Positions 1-6,341 of a DNA stretch of 50,131 nucleotides are shown here, piece after piece. The stretch is from positions 1 to 50,131 of the IMG/VR virus record IMGVR_UViG_3300017986_000030. One strand, written 5' to 3'. Position numbers and translations under genes: made by a program. Each line of letters begins with the position of its first letter. Within the stretch, counting starts at the first letter, position 1. This DNA comes from a virus. The notes under the pieces were generated by a model, which saw only the letters and a list, made by a program, of their open reading frames with translations, was not told where the DNA came from and made no database searches.

Positions 1-312
1 ACCAATTATAAATGTAAGTTCTGAACCTTCCTTAATAGTTCTGTGAACAGTTTTGAAACTGACTTTAGAGTCTGTATTAATTGGTAAAACACAATTTAAA
101 TCAGTTTTCCAAAATTTACCGGCTTTTTTGTCAAGGATTATCATTGAATCTTTTGTCATAACTGTCGTGTGGTCAATGTGTTTAATATTGACTTCGTTTG
201 CAAAAGCCATTGATGGTAAAAGAAGGAGTGTTGCTAGATACTTATTGGCAATCTTAAAGAAATCACCAGATTTCATTAGGTTATCAAATTTTTTAAAAAA
301 ATCATTTAGCAT
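1..312 (-). CDS. Partial secreted or periplasmic-type protein of unknown function (C-terminus beyond window)
   Basis: The reverse frame is open from the ATG at 312-310 to the left edge (104 codons). A Shine-Dalgarno AGGAG lies about 8 bases upstream. The N-terminus is MLNDFFKKFDNLMKSGDFFK, then a short hydrophobic stretch LATLLLLPSMAFA followed by NEV. This looks like a signal peptide with an AFA cleavage site near residue 40, though the charged leader is long. The rest is mixed beta-like sequence with no motif I recognise. A T4-like late promoter sits 36 bases upstream (348-355). The overlapping plus-strand frame at 53-328 has no ribosome site and is a shadow. Function unknown; that it is a gene is fairly sure because of the RBS, promoter and signal-like segment. 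Confidence 0.7.
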   Translation of the reverse strand, partial: MLNDFFKKFDNLMKSGDFFKIANKYLATLLLLPSMAFANEVNIKHIDHTTVMTKDSMIILDKKAGKFWKTDLNCVLPINTDSKVSFKTVHRTIKEGSELTFIIG

Positions 313-323
313 TGTATTTCTCC

Positions 324-331
324 TATAAATA
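324..331 (+). promoter_or_regulatory. T4-like late promoter, plus strand
   Basis: TATAAATA matches the T4 late consensus exactly. It lies 64 bases upstream of the small gene at 395 and forms a divergent pair with the minus-strand copy at 348-355. Confidence 0.6.
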
Positions 332-347
332 TTTTGTATATACTTTT

Positions 348-355
348 TATTTATA
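348..355 (-). promoter_or_regulatory. T4-like late promoter, minus strand
   Basis: The plus strand reads TATTTATA, so the minus strand reads TATAAATA, the T4 late consensus. It lies 36 bases upstream of the minus-strand gene starting at 312. Confidence 0.6.
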
Positions 356-394
356 CAACTATGTGACATTCATGTGACAAAAAGGTTAACAATT

Positions 395-544
395 ATGAAA
401 AAAGATGATACTTTAATAGTTAAAATCAATAAAGAACAAAAGAAAGAATTCATACAGCTTTGTAAAAGTGATGATACTTCGGCATCCAGAGAAGTACGAC
501 ACTTTATCAAACAATTTATTGCACAAAAAGCAGAAGCTGTATAA
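395..544 (+). CDS. Small ribbon-helix-helix-like protein, 49 aa
   Basis: The ORF begins ATG AAA AAA GAT GAT with AAAGG about 9 bases upstream and encodes 49 residues. A short beta-strand-like start (TLIVKINKEQ) is followed by two predicted helices (KKEFIQLCK and SASREVRHFIKQFI). This is the size and pattern of Arc/CopG-type DNA-binding proteins, including antitoxins. Its stop codon overlaps the TATAAATA promoter of the next gene. It could act as a small transcriptional regulator in infection, but the fold is inferred only from the pattern. No toxin gene lies beside it. Confidence 0.6.
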   Translation: MKKDDTLIVKINKEQKKEFIQLCKSDDTSASREVRHFIKQFIAQKAEAV

Positions 545-547
545 ATA
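540..547 (+). promoter_or_regulatory. T4-like late promoter for hsp20
   Basis: TATAAATA matches the T4 late consensus exactly. It lies 89 bases upstream of the hsp20 ATG and overlaps the preceding stop codon, giving hsp20 its own structured leader. Confidence 0.7.
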
Positions 548-553
548 AATTTT

Positions 554-631
554 GCATATGCCGAAAGGGTATGCGAAAACGGTGATGGGTAAAAACCATC
601 AAATATTAATATCTAGCTTAATTAAGGAGAT
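554..631 (+). promoter_or_regulatory. Structured hsp20 5' leader, candidate RNA thermometer
   Basis: Three hairpins can be drawn. Positions 554-574 give a stem with one bulged G closed by a GAAA tetraloop. Positions 583-601 give TGATGG paired with CCATCA. Positions 611-631 give ATCT (611-614) paired with AGAT (628-631), plus CTT (617-619) paired with AAG (624-626) around an AATT loop. The third, weak hairpin includes the Shine-Dalgarno AAGGAG (624-629). Weak SD-occluding hairpins are known heat-sensing elements of small heat-shock genes; the role here is inferred. Confidence 0.45.
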
Positions 632-635
632 AAAA

Positions 636-1082
636 ATGACTGGATTAAATATAAACCACTTAACCCCTTTTGCTGTCGGATTCGACAGAGTTTTTGATAG
701 ACTGGTCGAGTTCCCTCAAACTCATGCAGCAACAGGATTCCCACCTTATAATATCAGACGAAATCAAGATGGTGATAAGTTCACAATCGAACTTGCACTA
801 GCAGGTCTTGATATTAATGATGTGGATATTGAAGTTAAAGAAGATGTTCTTACAGTAAAATCTACTTGGGACGAAAAACCAGAAGATGAATCTGTAGTTC
901 TTCACAAAGGAATTTCACACAAGAAATTCACAAGAAGCTTTACACTTGCCGATGATTTAGAGGTGATTGGAGCTAACTTCAAAAATGGTCTATTGGTCAT
1001 TGCTCTTGAAAGGATTATTCCAGAAGAGAAACGACCAAAGAAAATCAAAATTGACAACAAGAAGGAATTCTTAGTAGGTTAA
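636..1082 (+). CDS. hsp20: Hsp20 small heat-shock protein (IbpA-like), 148 aa
   Basis: The protein has an alpha-crystallin domain at about residues 33-140. It starts near PPYNIRRNQDGDKFTIELAL, continues through AGLDINDVDIEVKEDVLTVK and ends with the GLLVIALER segment typical of IbpA-type proteins. Such proteins form oligomers that hold unfolding proteins without using ATP. I chose the ATG at 636 because AAGGAG lies 6 bases upstream; the longer in-frame reading from 552 runs through the structured leader. Hsp20 genes are common in T4-like marine phages, where they are thought to help fold or protect virion or host proteins late in infection. Here it is next to a peroxiredoxin gene, suggesting a small stress-protection unit. 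Confidence 0.93.
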   Translation: MTGLNINHLTPFAVGFDRVFDRLVEFPQTHAATGFPPYNIRRNQDGDKFTIELALAGLDINDVDIEVKEDVLTVKSTWDEKPEDESVVLHKGISHKKFTRSFTLADDLEVIGANFKNGLLVIALERIIPEEKRPKKIKIDNKKEFLVG

Positions 1083-1095
1083 TTTTACTTTAATC

Positions 1096-1118
1096 CGGGA
1101 GAGTGCAATGCTCTCCCG
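1096..1118 (+). terminator. Intercistronic hairpin between hsp20 and peroxiredoxin gene
   Basis: CGGGAGAG (1096-1103) pairs perfectly with CTCTCCCG (1111-1118) around a 7-base loop. No strong U-run follows (ACTTTAG), so it may be a weak terminator or an mRNA-stability hairpin rather than a full stop. Confidence 0.55.
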
Positions 1119-1137
1119 ACTTTAGAAAGGATATATT

Positions 1138-1650
1138 ATGAATAGAGTACCTGACGTCACTTTTAAATTAAGAGAAAGAAATGTAGAGACTGGAGAGTTC
1201 GAATGGACAAATCCTACTACTGAATCGTTCTTTGGTGGAAAAAGAGTTATAGCTTTTTCACTGCCTGGAGCTTTCACTCCAACATGTTCTAATTTCCAAG
1301 TTCCAGCCTTTGAAGGGTGTTTTGACCAATTTCAGGAACAAGGTATTGATGAGATTTATTGTATTTCATGTAATGATGCTTTTGTTATGAATGCTTGGGC
1401 TCAAGACCAAAGAGTAAGAAATGTTAAATTTATTGCTGATGGCTCTTGTGAATTTACTGCTGGTATGGATATGCTGGTAGCAAAAGACAATTTAGGGTTT
1501 GGAAAAAGATCTTGGAGATATGCTATGATTGTAAATGATGGTGTTATTGAAAAGATGTTTGTCGAGCCTGGAAAGGCAGATGATTGCGAAGATGACCCTT
1601 ATGGAGAAACTTCACCAGAAACAATAATGGCTTATTTAAGAGGCGAATAA
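1138..1650 (+). CDS. Peroxiredoxin, Prx5 type, 170 aa
   Basis: This is a thiol peroxidase of the AhpC/TSA superfamily that reduces hydrogen peroxide and organic peroxides. The active-site motif PGAFTPTCS is intact at residues 43-51, with peroxidatic Cys50 and the supporting Pro43 and Thr47. The conserved Arg lies in RSWRYAM (Arg127). Cys150, near the C-terminus, is in the place of a Prx5 resolving cysteine. The length fits the family. The start is supported by AAAGGA 8 bases upstream. It follows hsp20 in the same direction and ends at a strong terminator. It is not a virion gene by family; it is probably an auxiliary gene that limits oxidative damage in the infected cell. The glutathione or thioredoxin partner cannot be told from sequence. 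Confidence 0.92.
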   Translation: MNRVPDVTFKLRERNVETGEFEWTNPTTESFFGGKRVIAFSLPGAFTPTCSNFQVPAFEGCFDQFQEQGIDEIYCISCNDAFVMNAWAQDQRVRNVKFIADGSCEFTAGMDMLVAKDNLGFGKRSWRYAMIVNDGVIEKMFVEPGKADDCEDDPYGETSPETIMAYLRGE

Positions 1651-1656
1651 AATTAC

Positions 1657-1678
1657 AAAGGGGCTTCGGCCCCTTTTT
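1657..1678. terminator. UUCG-tetraloop terminator shared by convergent operons
   Basis: AAAGGGGC TTCG GCCCCTTT forms a GC-rich stem with the very stable UUCG loop, followed by TTTTT on the plus strand. A run of A on the left makes it work for the minus strand too. It lies between the peroxiredoxin stop (1650) and the tape-measure stop (1677-1679). Confidence 0.9.
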
Positions 1679-3548
1679 ATCCTAGAGCTACCTGTTCTCC
1701 AGAACCACCTGTTGCATTATCTACAATAACCTGACCTTGACTCCAATTATTTCTTGAGTTTTGAACGAATTGATTATTGTATGTATTATTAATAACCTGA
1801 GTATTAACAAAAGCACCACCGCCAGCAGAAGCAAGGGAAGCTAATGTTTCTGAGGCACTTGTATTATCTAACATTGCTATTGGTTGCATGCCAATTGATT
1901 CCAAGAATTCATTTCTTCTTTTATTGGCCATTTCTTGTATTTTTATAGTATTTTGAAGCTGACTATAAGGAGTTGCTATATCCTTTTCTATTTTGTTTAT
2001 TTGCTTTTCTAAATCCTTTCGCTTTTTCTTTGTCTCTTCATCGGTGCCATCACCAACACTTTCTAATCTGGTTCGTAAATCGGTAAGTTCGGCTAAAGGT
2101 TCGGCAAGTTGATTTTCCAATGTTGCTCTTGTTTCGGCAATTTCCTTAGCAGTTGCATTTAGTTTAGTTGCCATATTTTCGGGAGTTAAACCCTCAGAAT
2201 CCATTAGTGTGATTTCTCTTTTTAAGGCCTTCTCCACCTTATTTGGTATATCGTCAATACCTAAATCAGTAAAGCTATCTTGATATAGTTCGACTGTGGA
2301 TCTGGCAACACCACTAAGAAATCCCCATACGCCACCAGATACAGCACCAGCAGTAGTTCCAAGACCGGGAACAACACTACCAACACCAGCACCAACACCG
2401 ATCGAAATACCTGTTTCTAATGCAATATCTCCTAAACCAGTTCTGGCCGATTGGTCAAATTCTCCTGTGGCCAAAAGACCCAGAACTTCTCTATCAGTCA
2501 AAGTTTTTGCGTCAACACCATTCATTGCAATATCAGTTGCAATGACAGCAGGACCTACAATAGGCGTTCCTTTAACGATATTTTTTCCTGTAGTCACTAA
2601 TCCTTTTTTGGCAAGCTGTAATGGGTCAGGCTTTCTCGCGATATTTGGATTTGGTTTGCCTTTACTATCAAACAACTCATCTTGTCTGGCATTATTCATA
2701 TTGACTTTAGGCTTAGGCGGGTCTTTCTTTGGAGGAGCAGGAGGACCCATTTTTTTCTTAGGAATATATTTCTTTGCTCTATCATATAATGTTAAACCAA
2801 ATCTGCCTAGGCCTGTGAATGCAGATATTATAGACGCTAAACCCAATGCTCCCACCAAACCAAGAAGTATCTTTGTCCACGTTGACTCTTGGATATTTTC
2901 TATCATATTTGTTATGTCTTTAACAGCTGGGTCTTGAAGAGCATTATTAATACCCTGTTGAATTCCGTCGTTTATACCCTTGGTTATGCCATCTTGAAGG
3001 TCTACTTTTAGTCTTTCACCAGCGTCATCTAGAAATTGATTTCCTCTGGTCTCCATGGCCTTAATAAAACCACCTTCACTTTCAAACTTTTTATCTAAAG
3101 CTCCTAATGCAATATTACCAGCAACAAATCCAATAGCTCCAATAATGGCAGCATTTTTTAATAATTTTTTAGTATCACTTTCTTTAAATTTTGCAAATAG
3201 GCCAGGACCTTTGGCATCTCTTAATTCTTGTTTTGCTCTTAATGCGTCTGCCTTTGCTCGAAGTTCTGCTGCCTTTGCTTTATCTTTTTGTGTGAGTTCA
3301 TCAATCTCGCCTTGACGACGAGCTCTTTCTGCTTCTTCCTTTTTAATCTTATTTTCGATATCGGAAGCTTGTTTTATTACAGCTGTATTATTGAGCATAG
3401 CTGCATTAATTGCTTTAAAAGTAGTATGCAATTTATCAAGATTAATATTGACTTGCTTTATAGAATTTTTCCCACTATTACGAATTAAATCGCCTTCATT
3501 TTTAAGACGTTTTAAAATAGCTTCTGTTTCTAGGCTCATTTCTGCCAT
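1677..3548 (-). CDS. 29: Tape-measure-like tail protein (T4 gp29 position), 623 aa
   Basis: The N-terminal 120 residues are charged and helical (coiled-coil like, rich in K/E/A). Hydrophobic segments follow at about 131-155 (KNAAIIGAIGFVAGNIALG) and 225-255 (KILLGLVGALGLASIISAF). A glycine-rich patch lies near 375-415 (IGVGAGVGSVVPGLG), then a second coiled-coil region (about 450-560) and an Asn-rich tail. This mix of coiled coil and buried hydrophobic stretches is typical of tape-measure proteins, which set tail length and are ejected through the tube. At about 1.5 angstrom per residue it would specify a tail near 93 nm, as in T4 (590-residue gp29). It is last in the minus operon, 3 bases after the gp26 frame-extension ORF, the usual place for a tape measure. 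Assignment rests on architecture and order. Confidence 0.65.
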   Translation of the reverse strand: MAEMSLETEAILKRLKNEGDLIRNSGKNSIKQVNINLDKLHTTFKAINAAMLNNTAVIKQASDIENKIKKEEAERARRQGEIDELTQKDKAKAAELRAKADALRAKQELRDAKGPGLFAKFKESDTKKLLKNAAIIGAIGFVAGNIALGALDKKFESEGGFIKAMETRGNQFLDDAGERLKVDLQDGITKGINDGIQQGINNALQDPAVKDITNMIENIQESTWTKILLGLVGALGLASIISAFTGLGRFGLTLYDRAKKYIPKKKMGPPAPPKKDPPKPKVNMNNARQDELFDSKGKPNPNIARKPDPLQLAKKGLVTTGKNIVKGTPIVGPAVIATDIAMNGVDAKTLTDREVLGLLATGEFDQSARTGLGDIALETGISIGVGAGVGSVVPGLGTTAGAVSGGVWGFLSGVARSTVELYQDSFTDLGIDDIPNKVEKALKREITLMDSEGLTPENMATKLNATAKEIAETRATLENQLAEPLAELTDLRTRLESVGDGTDEETKKKRKDLEKQINKIEKDIATPYSQLQNTIKIQEMANKRRNEFLESIGMQPIAMLDNTSASETLASLASAGGGAFVNTQVINNTYNNQFVQNSRNNWSQGQVIVDNATGGSGEQVALG

Positions 3549-3551
3549 ATA

Positions 3552-3719
3552 TTATTTCTCTTTTTGTGACTCCAAGAAGTTAATTAACATTTGGAAATAC
3601 AAATCCCTTTCGTAAGGTAATAAATTTTCTATTTCTGTTATTGAGTATTTATGGTGCTGTACCAAACTAAATATCATTTGATAATACTCGCTAAGAGTAA
3701 TGTGGCACAGCGCTAGATA
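3552..3719 (-). CDS. -1 frame extension of gp26, 55 codons (putative tail-assembly chaperone tail)
   Basis: This ORF lies in the -1 frame relative to gp26 and runs from the slippery site to the TAA at 3554-3552, three bases before the tape-measure ATG. It encodes YLALCHITLSEYYQMIF and then a well-formed helical protein ending LINFLESQKEK, with a central TEIENLLPYERDLYFQ segment that looks like real coding sequence. It has no ATG near its beginning. The first ATG (3677-3675) would cut off the first 14 codons and has only a weak upstream purine run. The simplest reading is that it is made as a 287-aa gp26 fusion by -1 frameshifting at 3725-3719. A non-ATG start or the internal ATG remain possible. 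Confidence 0.6.
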   Translation of the reverse strand, partial: YLALCHITLSEYYQMIFSLVQHHKYSITEIENLLPYERDLYFQMLINFLESQKEK

Positions 3720-4414
3720 AAAAAACTTCTAGTACCCTCAACAACAAATGTTTGTTCCTTTCCTTCCTTATTTGTGTAAGGTATTTCATGCCTTAATTTT
3801 GGCATTGTTTCGAAAAACTTTACAACTTTATTTAAAACATCGCTAGATAAACTATTCATAAATTCTTCTGTTTCTTCATCAGAATAATCTTTAAAATATT
3901 CAATTTCATCTTCCGATGCAACCTTATCTAAACAACTTGTCATAATATAATATGAAGTTAACGAATCACCAAATCCCATCTGAACAACCCTTACAAAAGA
4001 TTCAATTGTAGGATATTTTAAAAATAATGTATAATCATCATTTAATTTAATTTCCTTTGAATGTTCTGCCTCGTTTGTAAGTTTAACCTCATCTAAATTT
4101 AGTTCCAATTCTACTTTTTCTTCTGTATCTGGGTCAGAAACTACAAATTTTAATATATTATCTACAGAAGCAGACCTTAAAACCATAATTAAATATTCCA
4201 AATCAAACATTGGTATTTCATCAATATCTAAATTAACAAAACAATTATTGACAATTTGTTTCATTGCCAATATTTCTGCTGCCGGGTCGTCTGCCTCCTG
4301 AGCAACAAGAAGAACTTTTTCTTCCTTAACCGTAAACGGTCTATATTTTACTTTTTCACCCGTTGATGGTTGTACACATTCCATTAACGGTAAATCAATT
4401 TTTGGCAAAGCCAT
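3713..4414 (-). CDS. 26: Baseplate hub / chaperone protein gp26 family, 233 aa
   Basis: The N-terminus reads MALPKIDLPLMECVQPSTG and then VKYRPFTVKEEKVLLVAQE, the typical opening of the T4 gp26 family (T4_baseplate, PF12322). The rest is a mixed helical domain of the expected length (T4 gp26 is 208 aa). The start has AGGAG 8 bases upstream. In T4, gp26 is needed for baseplate hub assembly. Here the gene lies between a tail-tube-fold gene and the tape measure, the place that tail-assembly chaperones hold in other phages. Its last codons are AGT TTT TTT ATC TAG, which creates a T7 slippery run just before the stop and leads into a conserved-looking -1 ORF. That suggests gp26 may be the short form of a gpG/gpGT-like pair. 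Confidence 0.85.
   Translation of the reverse strand: MALPKIDLPLMECVQPSTGEKVKYRPFTVKEEKVLLVAQEADDPAAEILAMKQIVNNCFVNLDIDEIPMFDLEYLIMVLRSASVDNILKFVVSDPDTEEKVELELNLDEVKLTNEAEHSKEIKLNDDYTLFLKYPTIESFVRVVQMGFGDSLTSYYIMTSCLDKVASEDEIEYFKDYSDEETEEFMNSLSSDVLNKVVKFFETMPKLRHEIPYTNKEGKEQTFVVEGTRSFFI
3719..3725 (-). other. Candidate -1 ribosomal frameshift site (T TTT TTT)
   Basis: On the minus strand seven T residues are read as (AG)T TTT TTT ATC TAG in the gp26 frame. Both tRNAs could re-pair perfectly after a -1 slip, the classical X XXY YYZ arrangement. The gp26 stop is only one codon later. A CGCT/AGCG stem with a 16-base loop can be drawn downstream (3712-3709 with 3692-3689) but is weak. Confidence 0.55.
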
Positions 4415-4431
4415 AATATACTCCTATTTTA

Positions 4432-5199
4432 TCAAATCACATCAGAAACACGACCTACCGCGTTTCTAAATCTACTTATTCTGTTTATAGCATCTTGGAT
4501 GCTTGTTGGACGACCACCTTTTTTAATTCCTCGGATTGTGTCTGCAAGACCACCAAGTCGCCCTAATAAATCTAAGAATCCACCACCACGACCACGTCGG
4601 CCATCTGTCGGCGAACCTGTCTTTTCTCCAGTCACCTGCATTTCATCATAATTAAATGATACTGCAGATGTTAGGAATGAATCGTTATTGTTCCAGGCCA
4701 AATCTAAATCACTAATTGCGTTTGGCCATACACCAGTAAATTTCCACTCGTAATATTTGTCATCAAAACTTTCTGTGGAATAATGTCTTATTGTTAATGT
4801 GCAAGAATAATCATCTTTAAACCCAACCTCGTGTGGATATCTACCATCCACCTCTGAATATGCTCCACCTGATGTACTATAGTTTACAACTTGTTGCAAC
4901 CAACCATGGAAAAATTTAATCATTTCATGGTCAGAATCAATTAATATATTACAAGATAAACCATCATTTGAAACTGTTGTGGGGAAGGACCTAGGCAAAG
5001 CTCCTACTGGAGCATAGTCTGCTGTATTAATACTAATCGAAGGAATTGTGACAGCATTACAAAAGAATGTAAATTCTCTTAATGGGTCAAATTCTGCATC
5101 TGCTGAATTTTTTGTAAGAATGACTTCGAATAAAGATTCAAGCGCAACACCACCTCTTCTATCCATTGCCGATTTAAATTTATTAATATTGAATGGCAC
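4432..5199 (-). CDS. Tail-tube-fold baseplate protein (gp19 family; gp54 position), 255 aa
   Basis: The sequence carries the T4 tail-tube (gp19, PF06841) pattern. Residues about 45-75 read FFCNAVTIPSISINTADY then PRSF. The hallmark near residue 150 is EWKFTGVWPNAISDLDLAW followed by NNND, then SFNYDEMQV. The C-terminal 60 residues are Gly/Arg-rich and extra to the tube fold. In T4 the initiator gp54 and cap gp48 are related to the tube, so this gene, placed with gp26 and the tape measure, is probably the tube initiator rather than the major tube protein, which normally sits beside the sheath. The start is GTG (5199-5197), supported by GAGGA with 7-base spacing. The preceding C-terminal half of the split gene ends only 4 bases away. 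Confidence 0.7.
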   Translation of the reverse strand: MPFNINKFKSAMDRRGGVALESLFEVILTKNSADAEFDPLREFTFFCNAVTIPSISINTADYAPVGALPRSFPTTVSNDGLSCNILIDSDHEMIKFFHGWLQQVVNYSTSGGAYSEVDGRYPHEVGFKDDYSCTLTIRHYSTESFDDKYYEWKFTGVWPNAISDLDLAWNNNDSFLTSAVSFNYDEMQVTGEKTGSPTDGRRGRGGGFLDLLGRLGGLADTIRGIKKGGRPTSIQDAINRISRFRNAVGRVSDVI

Positions 5200-5203
5200 T
5201 TAA

Positions 5204-5617
5204 TTATCCTCTTACTATTTTTCTTGAATCAGCCCAAACTTTCTGTTTACTTGCACCAACAAATTCTTGTAATGGTAAAAATAATGCAATATCCCATTCT
5301 GAAGGATTCATATACACAAATCTGGTCTTAACGTGTTTCCCTAGATAATGTTTAATTGTTGGCTTAAATAATTTAAATTTTTTCGCCTTGTTTAAAATGT
5401 CATACGAAATTTTTAGCCTCGTAGTTTCATCAAACTTTTTATTTGACACTGTACTATAAAGAGCATCCATAAGTTCTGCTCTTAACATCGGTGGCAAATA
5501 ATGCATATTAATACCTAAAAAGCCGCCTTTAGCTTTATTTATTGGAAAAACCAGTGGATACCTATCATAATATGGTAGCGTATCTTTATGTTTTGGGTCA
5601 TATCGGAACAAATACAT
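5204..5617 (-). CDS. C-terminal part of a split T4-like conserved protein (gp2 position), 137 codons from the first ATG
   Basis: The protein begins MYLFRYDPKHKDTLPYYDRY and contains GGFLGINMHYLPPMLRAEL and SEWDIALFLPLQEFVGA, which I recall as a conserved T4-like marine phage protein. Its ATG (5617-5615) has no Shine-Dalgarno. Upstream in the same frame eight sense codons (AKQVVGN-like) precede a TAA at 5644-5642. The sequence just upstream in the other frame (5539-5829) looks like the natural N-terminus. The intact gene probably spans 5829-5204 with a -1 frame change at 5618-5641. In T4, gene 2 (DNA end protector) lies beside gene 4, and this is the corresponding position, but the identity with gp2 is only positional. 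Confidence 0.65.
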   Translation of the reverse strand: MYLFRYDPKHKDTLPYYDRYPLVFPINKAKGGFLGINMHYLPPMLRAELMDALYSTVSNKKFDETTRLKISYDILNKAKKFKLFKPTIKHYLGKHVKTRFVYMNPSEWDIALFLPLQEFVGASKQKVWADSRKIVRG

Positions 5618-5829
5618 ATTGCCGACAACTTGTTTCGCTGTTTAGATTTGGAACCAGATGTTTTTAGGATATTCTCACCAGTAATTGTACCTTCTGTGTT
5701 TAAATCCTTTGCTGAATTTGCTCTTCTAGCCTGGTTTCGATACCATTCTCGTGCTTTTTCTGTACGTGCTGGGACTTGACCCGAGCGGATACCTTTTGCT
5801 AAAATATCAGTAAATAGTCTTGCTGCCAA
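5539..5829 (-). CDS. N-terminal part of the split conserved protein, starts with TTG
   Basis: The real coding part is about residues 1-68: (M)AARLFTDILAKGIRSGQVP, then ARTEKAREWYRNQARRA and a basic linker. After about 5640 this frame overlaps the downstream part and its final residues (SDMTQNIKIRYHIMIGIHWF) look like out-of-frame translation. The TTG start at 5829-5827 follows the gp4 stop (TAA 5832-5830) directly, with AAGG just upstream, so translation is coupled to gp4. Reading on in the -1 frame would join it to MYLFRYDPKH. The split could be a base error, a real mutation, or a translational event. Confidence 0.55.
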   Translation of the reverse strand: MAARLFTDILAKGIRSGQVPARTEKAREWYRNQARRANSAKDLNTEGTITGENILKTSGSKSKQRNKLSAICICSDMTQNIKIRYHIMIGIHWFFQ

Positions 5830-6291
5830 TTACCTTGCTCCCGGTATGTGATGTTCTGTCATAATTGTAAATTGCCAACCTCTATCAGCACAAAAATTCT
5901 TTGCGGCCTTCCATTTGGCTTCATTTATCCCGTATCGTTTCACTTCGTTTAGATACCTTCTTGATATTCTGCCCGTTTTAGTTTTATTTTTATTCTTAGG
6001 GTCCGGTGGTCTACATTGAGCACTCGGTTTAATCTCAATCATAATAGTTTGAGGATTCCCTAAGCCATCCCTTTTATGCACAATTACATCAGGGAAATAC
6101 CTATGTATTTTTCCATCAATCGGCGAACGATATGGAACAATCACTTCTTCCGATTGCCACCATATCACATCATTGTGTAAATCAAGCCATTTAAAAACTT
6201 TAAATTCCCATAAAGACCTATAAATAATCTTTGTTGGGTCGCCTTTATACTTAGCCGGATTCTTGGGACGAAATCGTCCTTTATATGCCAT
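5830..6291 (-). CDS. 4: Head completion protein gp4 family, 153 aa
   Basis: The sequence closely follows T4 gp4 (gp50/65): GRFRPKNPAKYKGDPTKIIY, RSLWEFKVFKWLD, SEEVIVPYRSPIDGKIHRYF and PDVIVH, with a later EIKPS. The family has a PD-(D/E)XK, TnsA-like nuclease fold. The residues E (in WEFK), D (in YFPD) and E-x-K (in IEIKP) are present. gp4 completes DNA-filled heads before tail joining, perhaps by trimming packaged DNA. Length matches T4 (150 aa). It is the first gene of the minus operon, about 50 bases downstream of a late-promoter-like GATAAATA (6349-6342), and is tightly coupled to the next gene. Confidence 0.92.
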   Translation of the reverse strand: MAYKGRFRPKNPAKYKGDPTKIIYRSLWEFKVFKWLDLHNDVIWWQSEEVIVPYRSPIDGKIHRYFPDVIVHKRDGLGNPQTIMIEIKPSAQCRPPDPKNKNKTKTGRISRRYLNEVKRYGINEAKWKAAKNFCADRGWQFTIMTEHHIPGAR

Positions 6292-6312
6292 AATCTAGTA
6301 CCCGCTTTTGTA

Positions 6313-6320
6313 TATAAATA
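6313..6320 (+). promoter_or_regulatory. T4-like late promoter for baseplate operon
   Basis: TATAAATA matches the late consensus exactly and lies 69 bases upstream of the gp48 ATG, in the divergent region between gp4 and gp48. Confidence 0.75.
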
Positions 6321-6341
6321 ATCCAATATATCCTTAAAAGA

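Noticed and set aside
53-328. Plus-strand 91-aa ORF
   Set aside because: The minus frame has an RBS, a late promoter and signal-like sequence; the plus frame has none of these.
552-635. Longer Hsp20 start at 552
   Set aside because: It would translate the structured leader; the ATG at 636 has AAGGAG and the normal Hsp20 opening.
2296-2937. Plus-strand 213-aa ORF
   Set aside because: It lies opposite the tape-measure gene, has Pro/Ser/Leu-rich shadow composition and no RBS.
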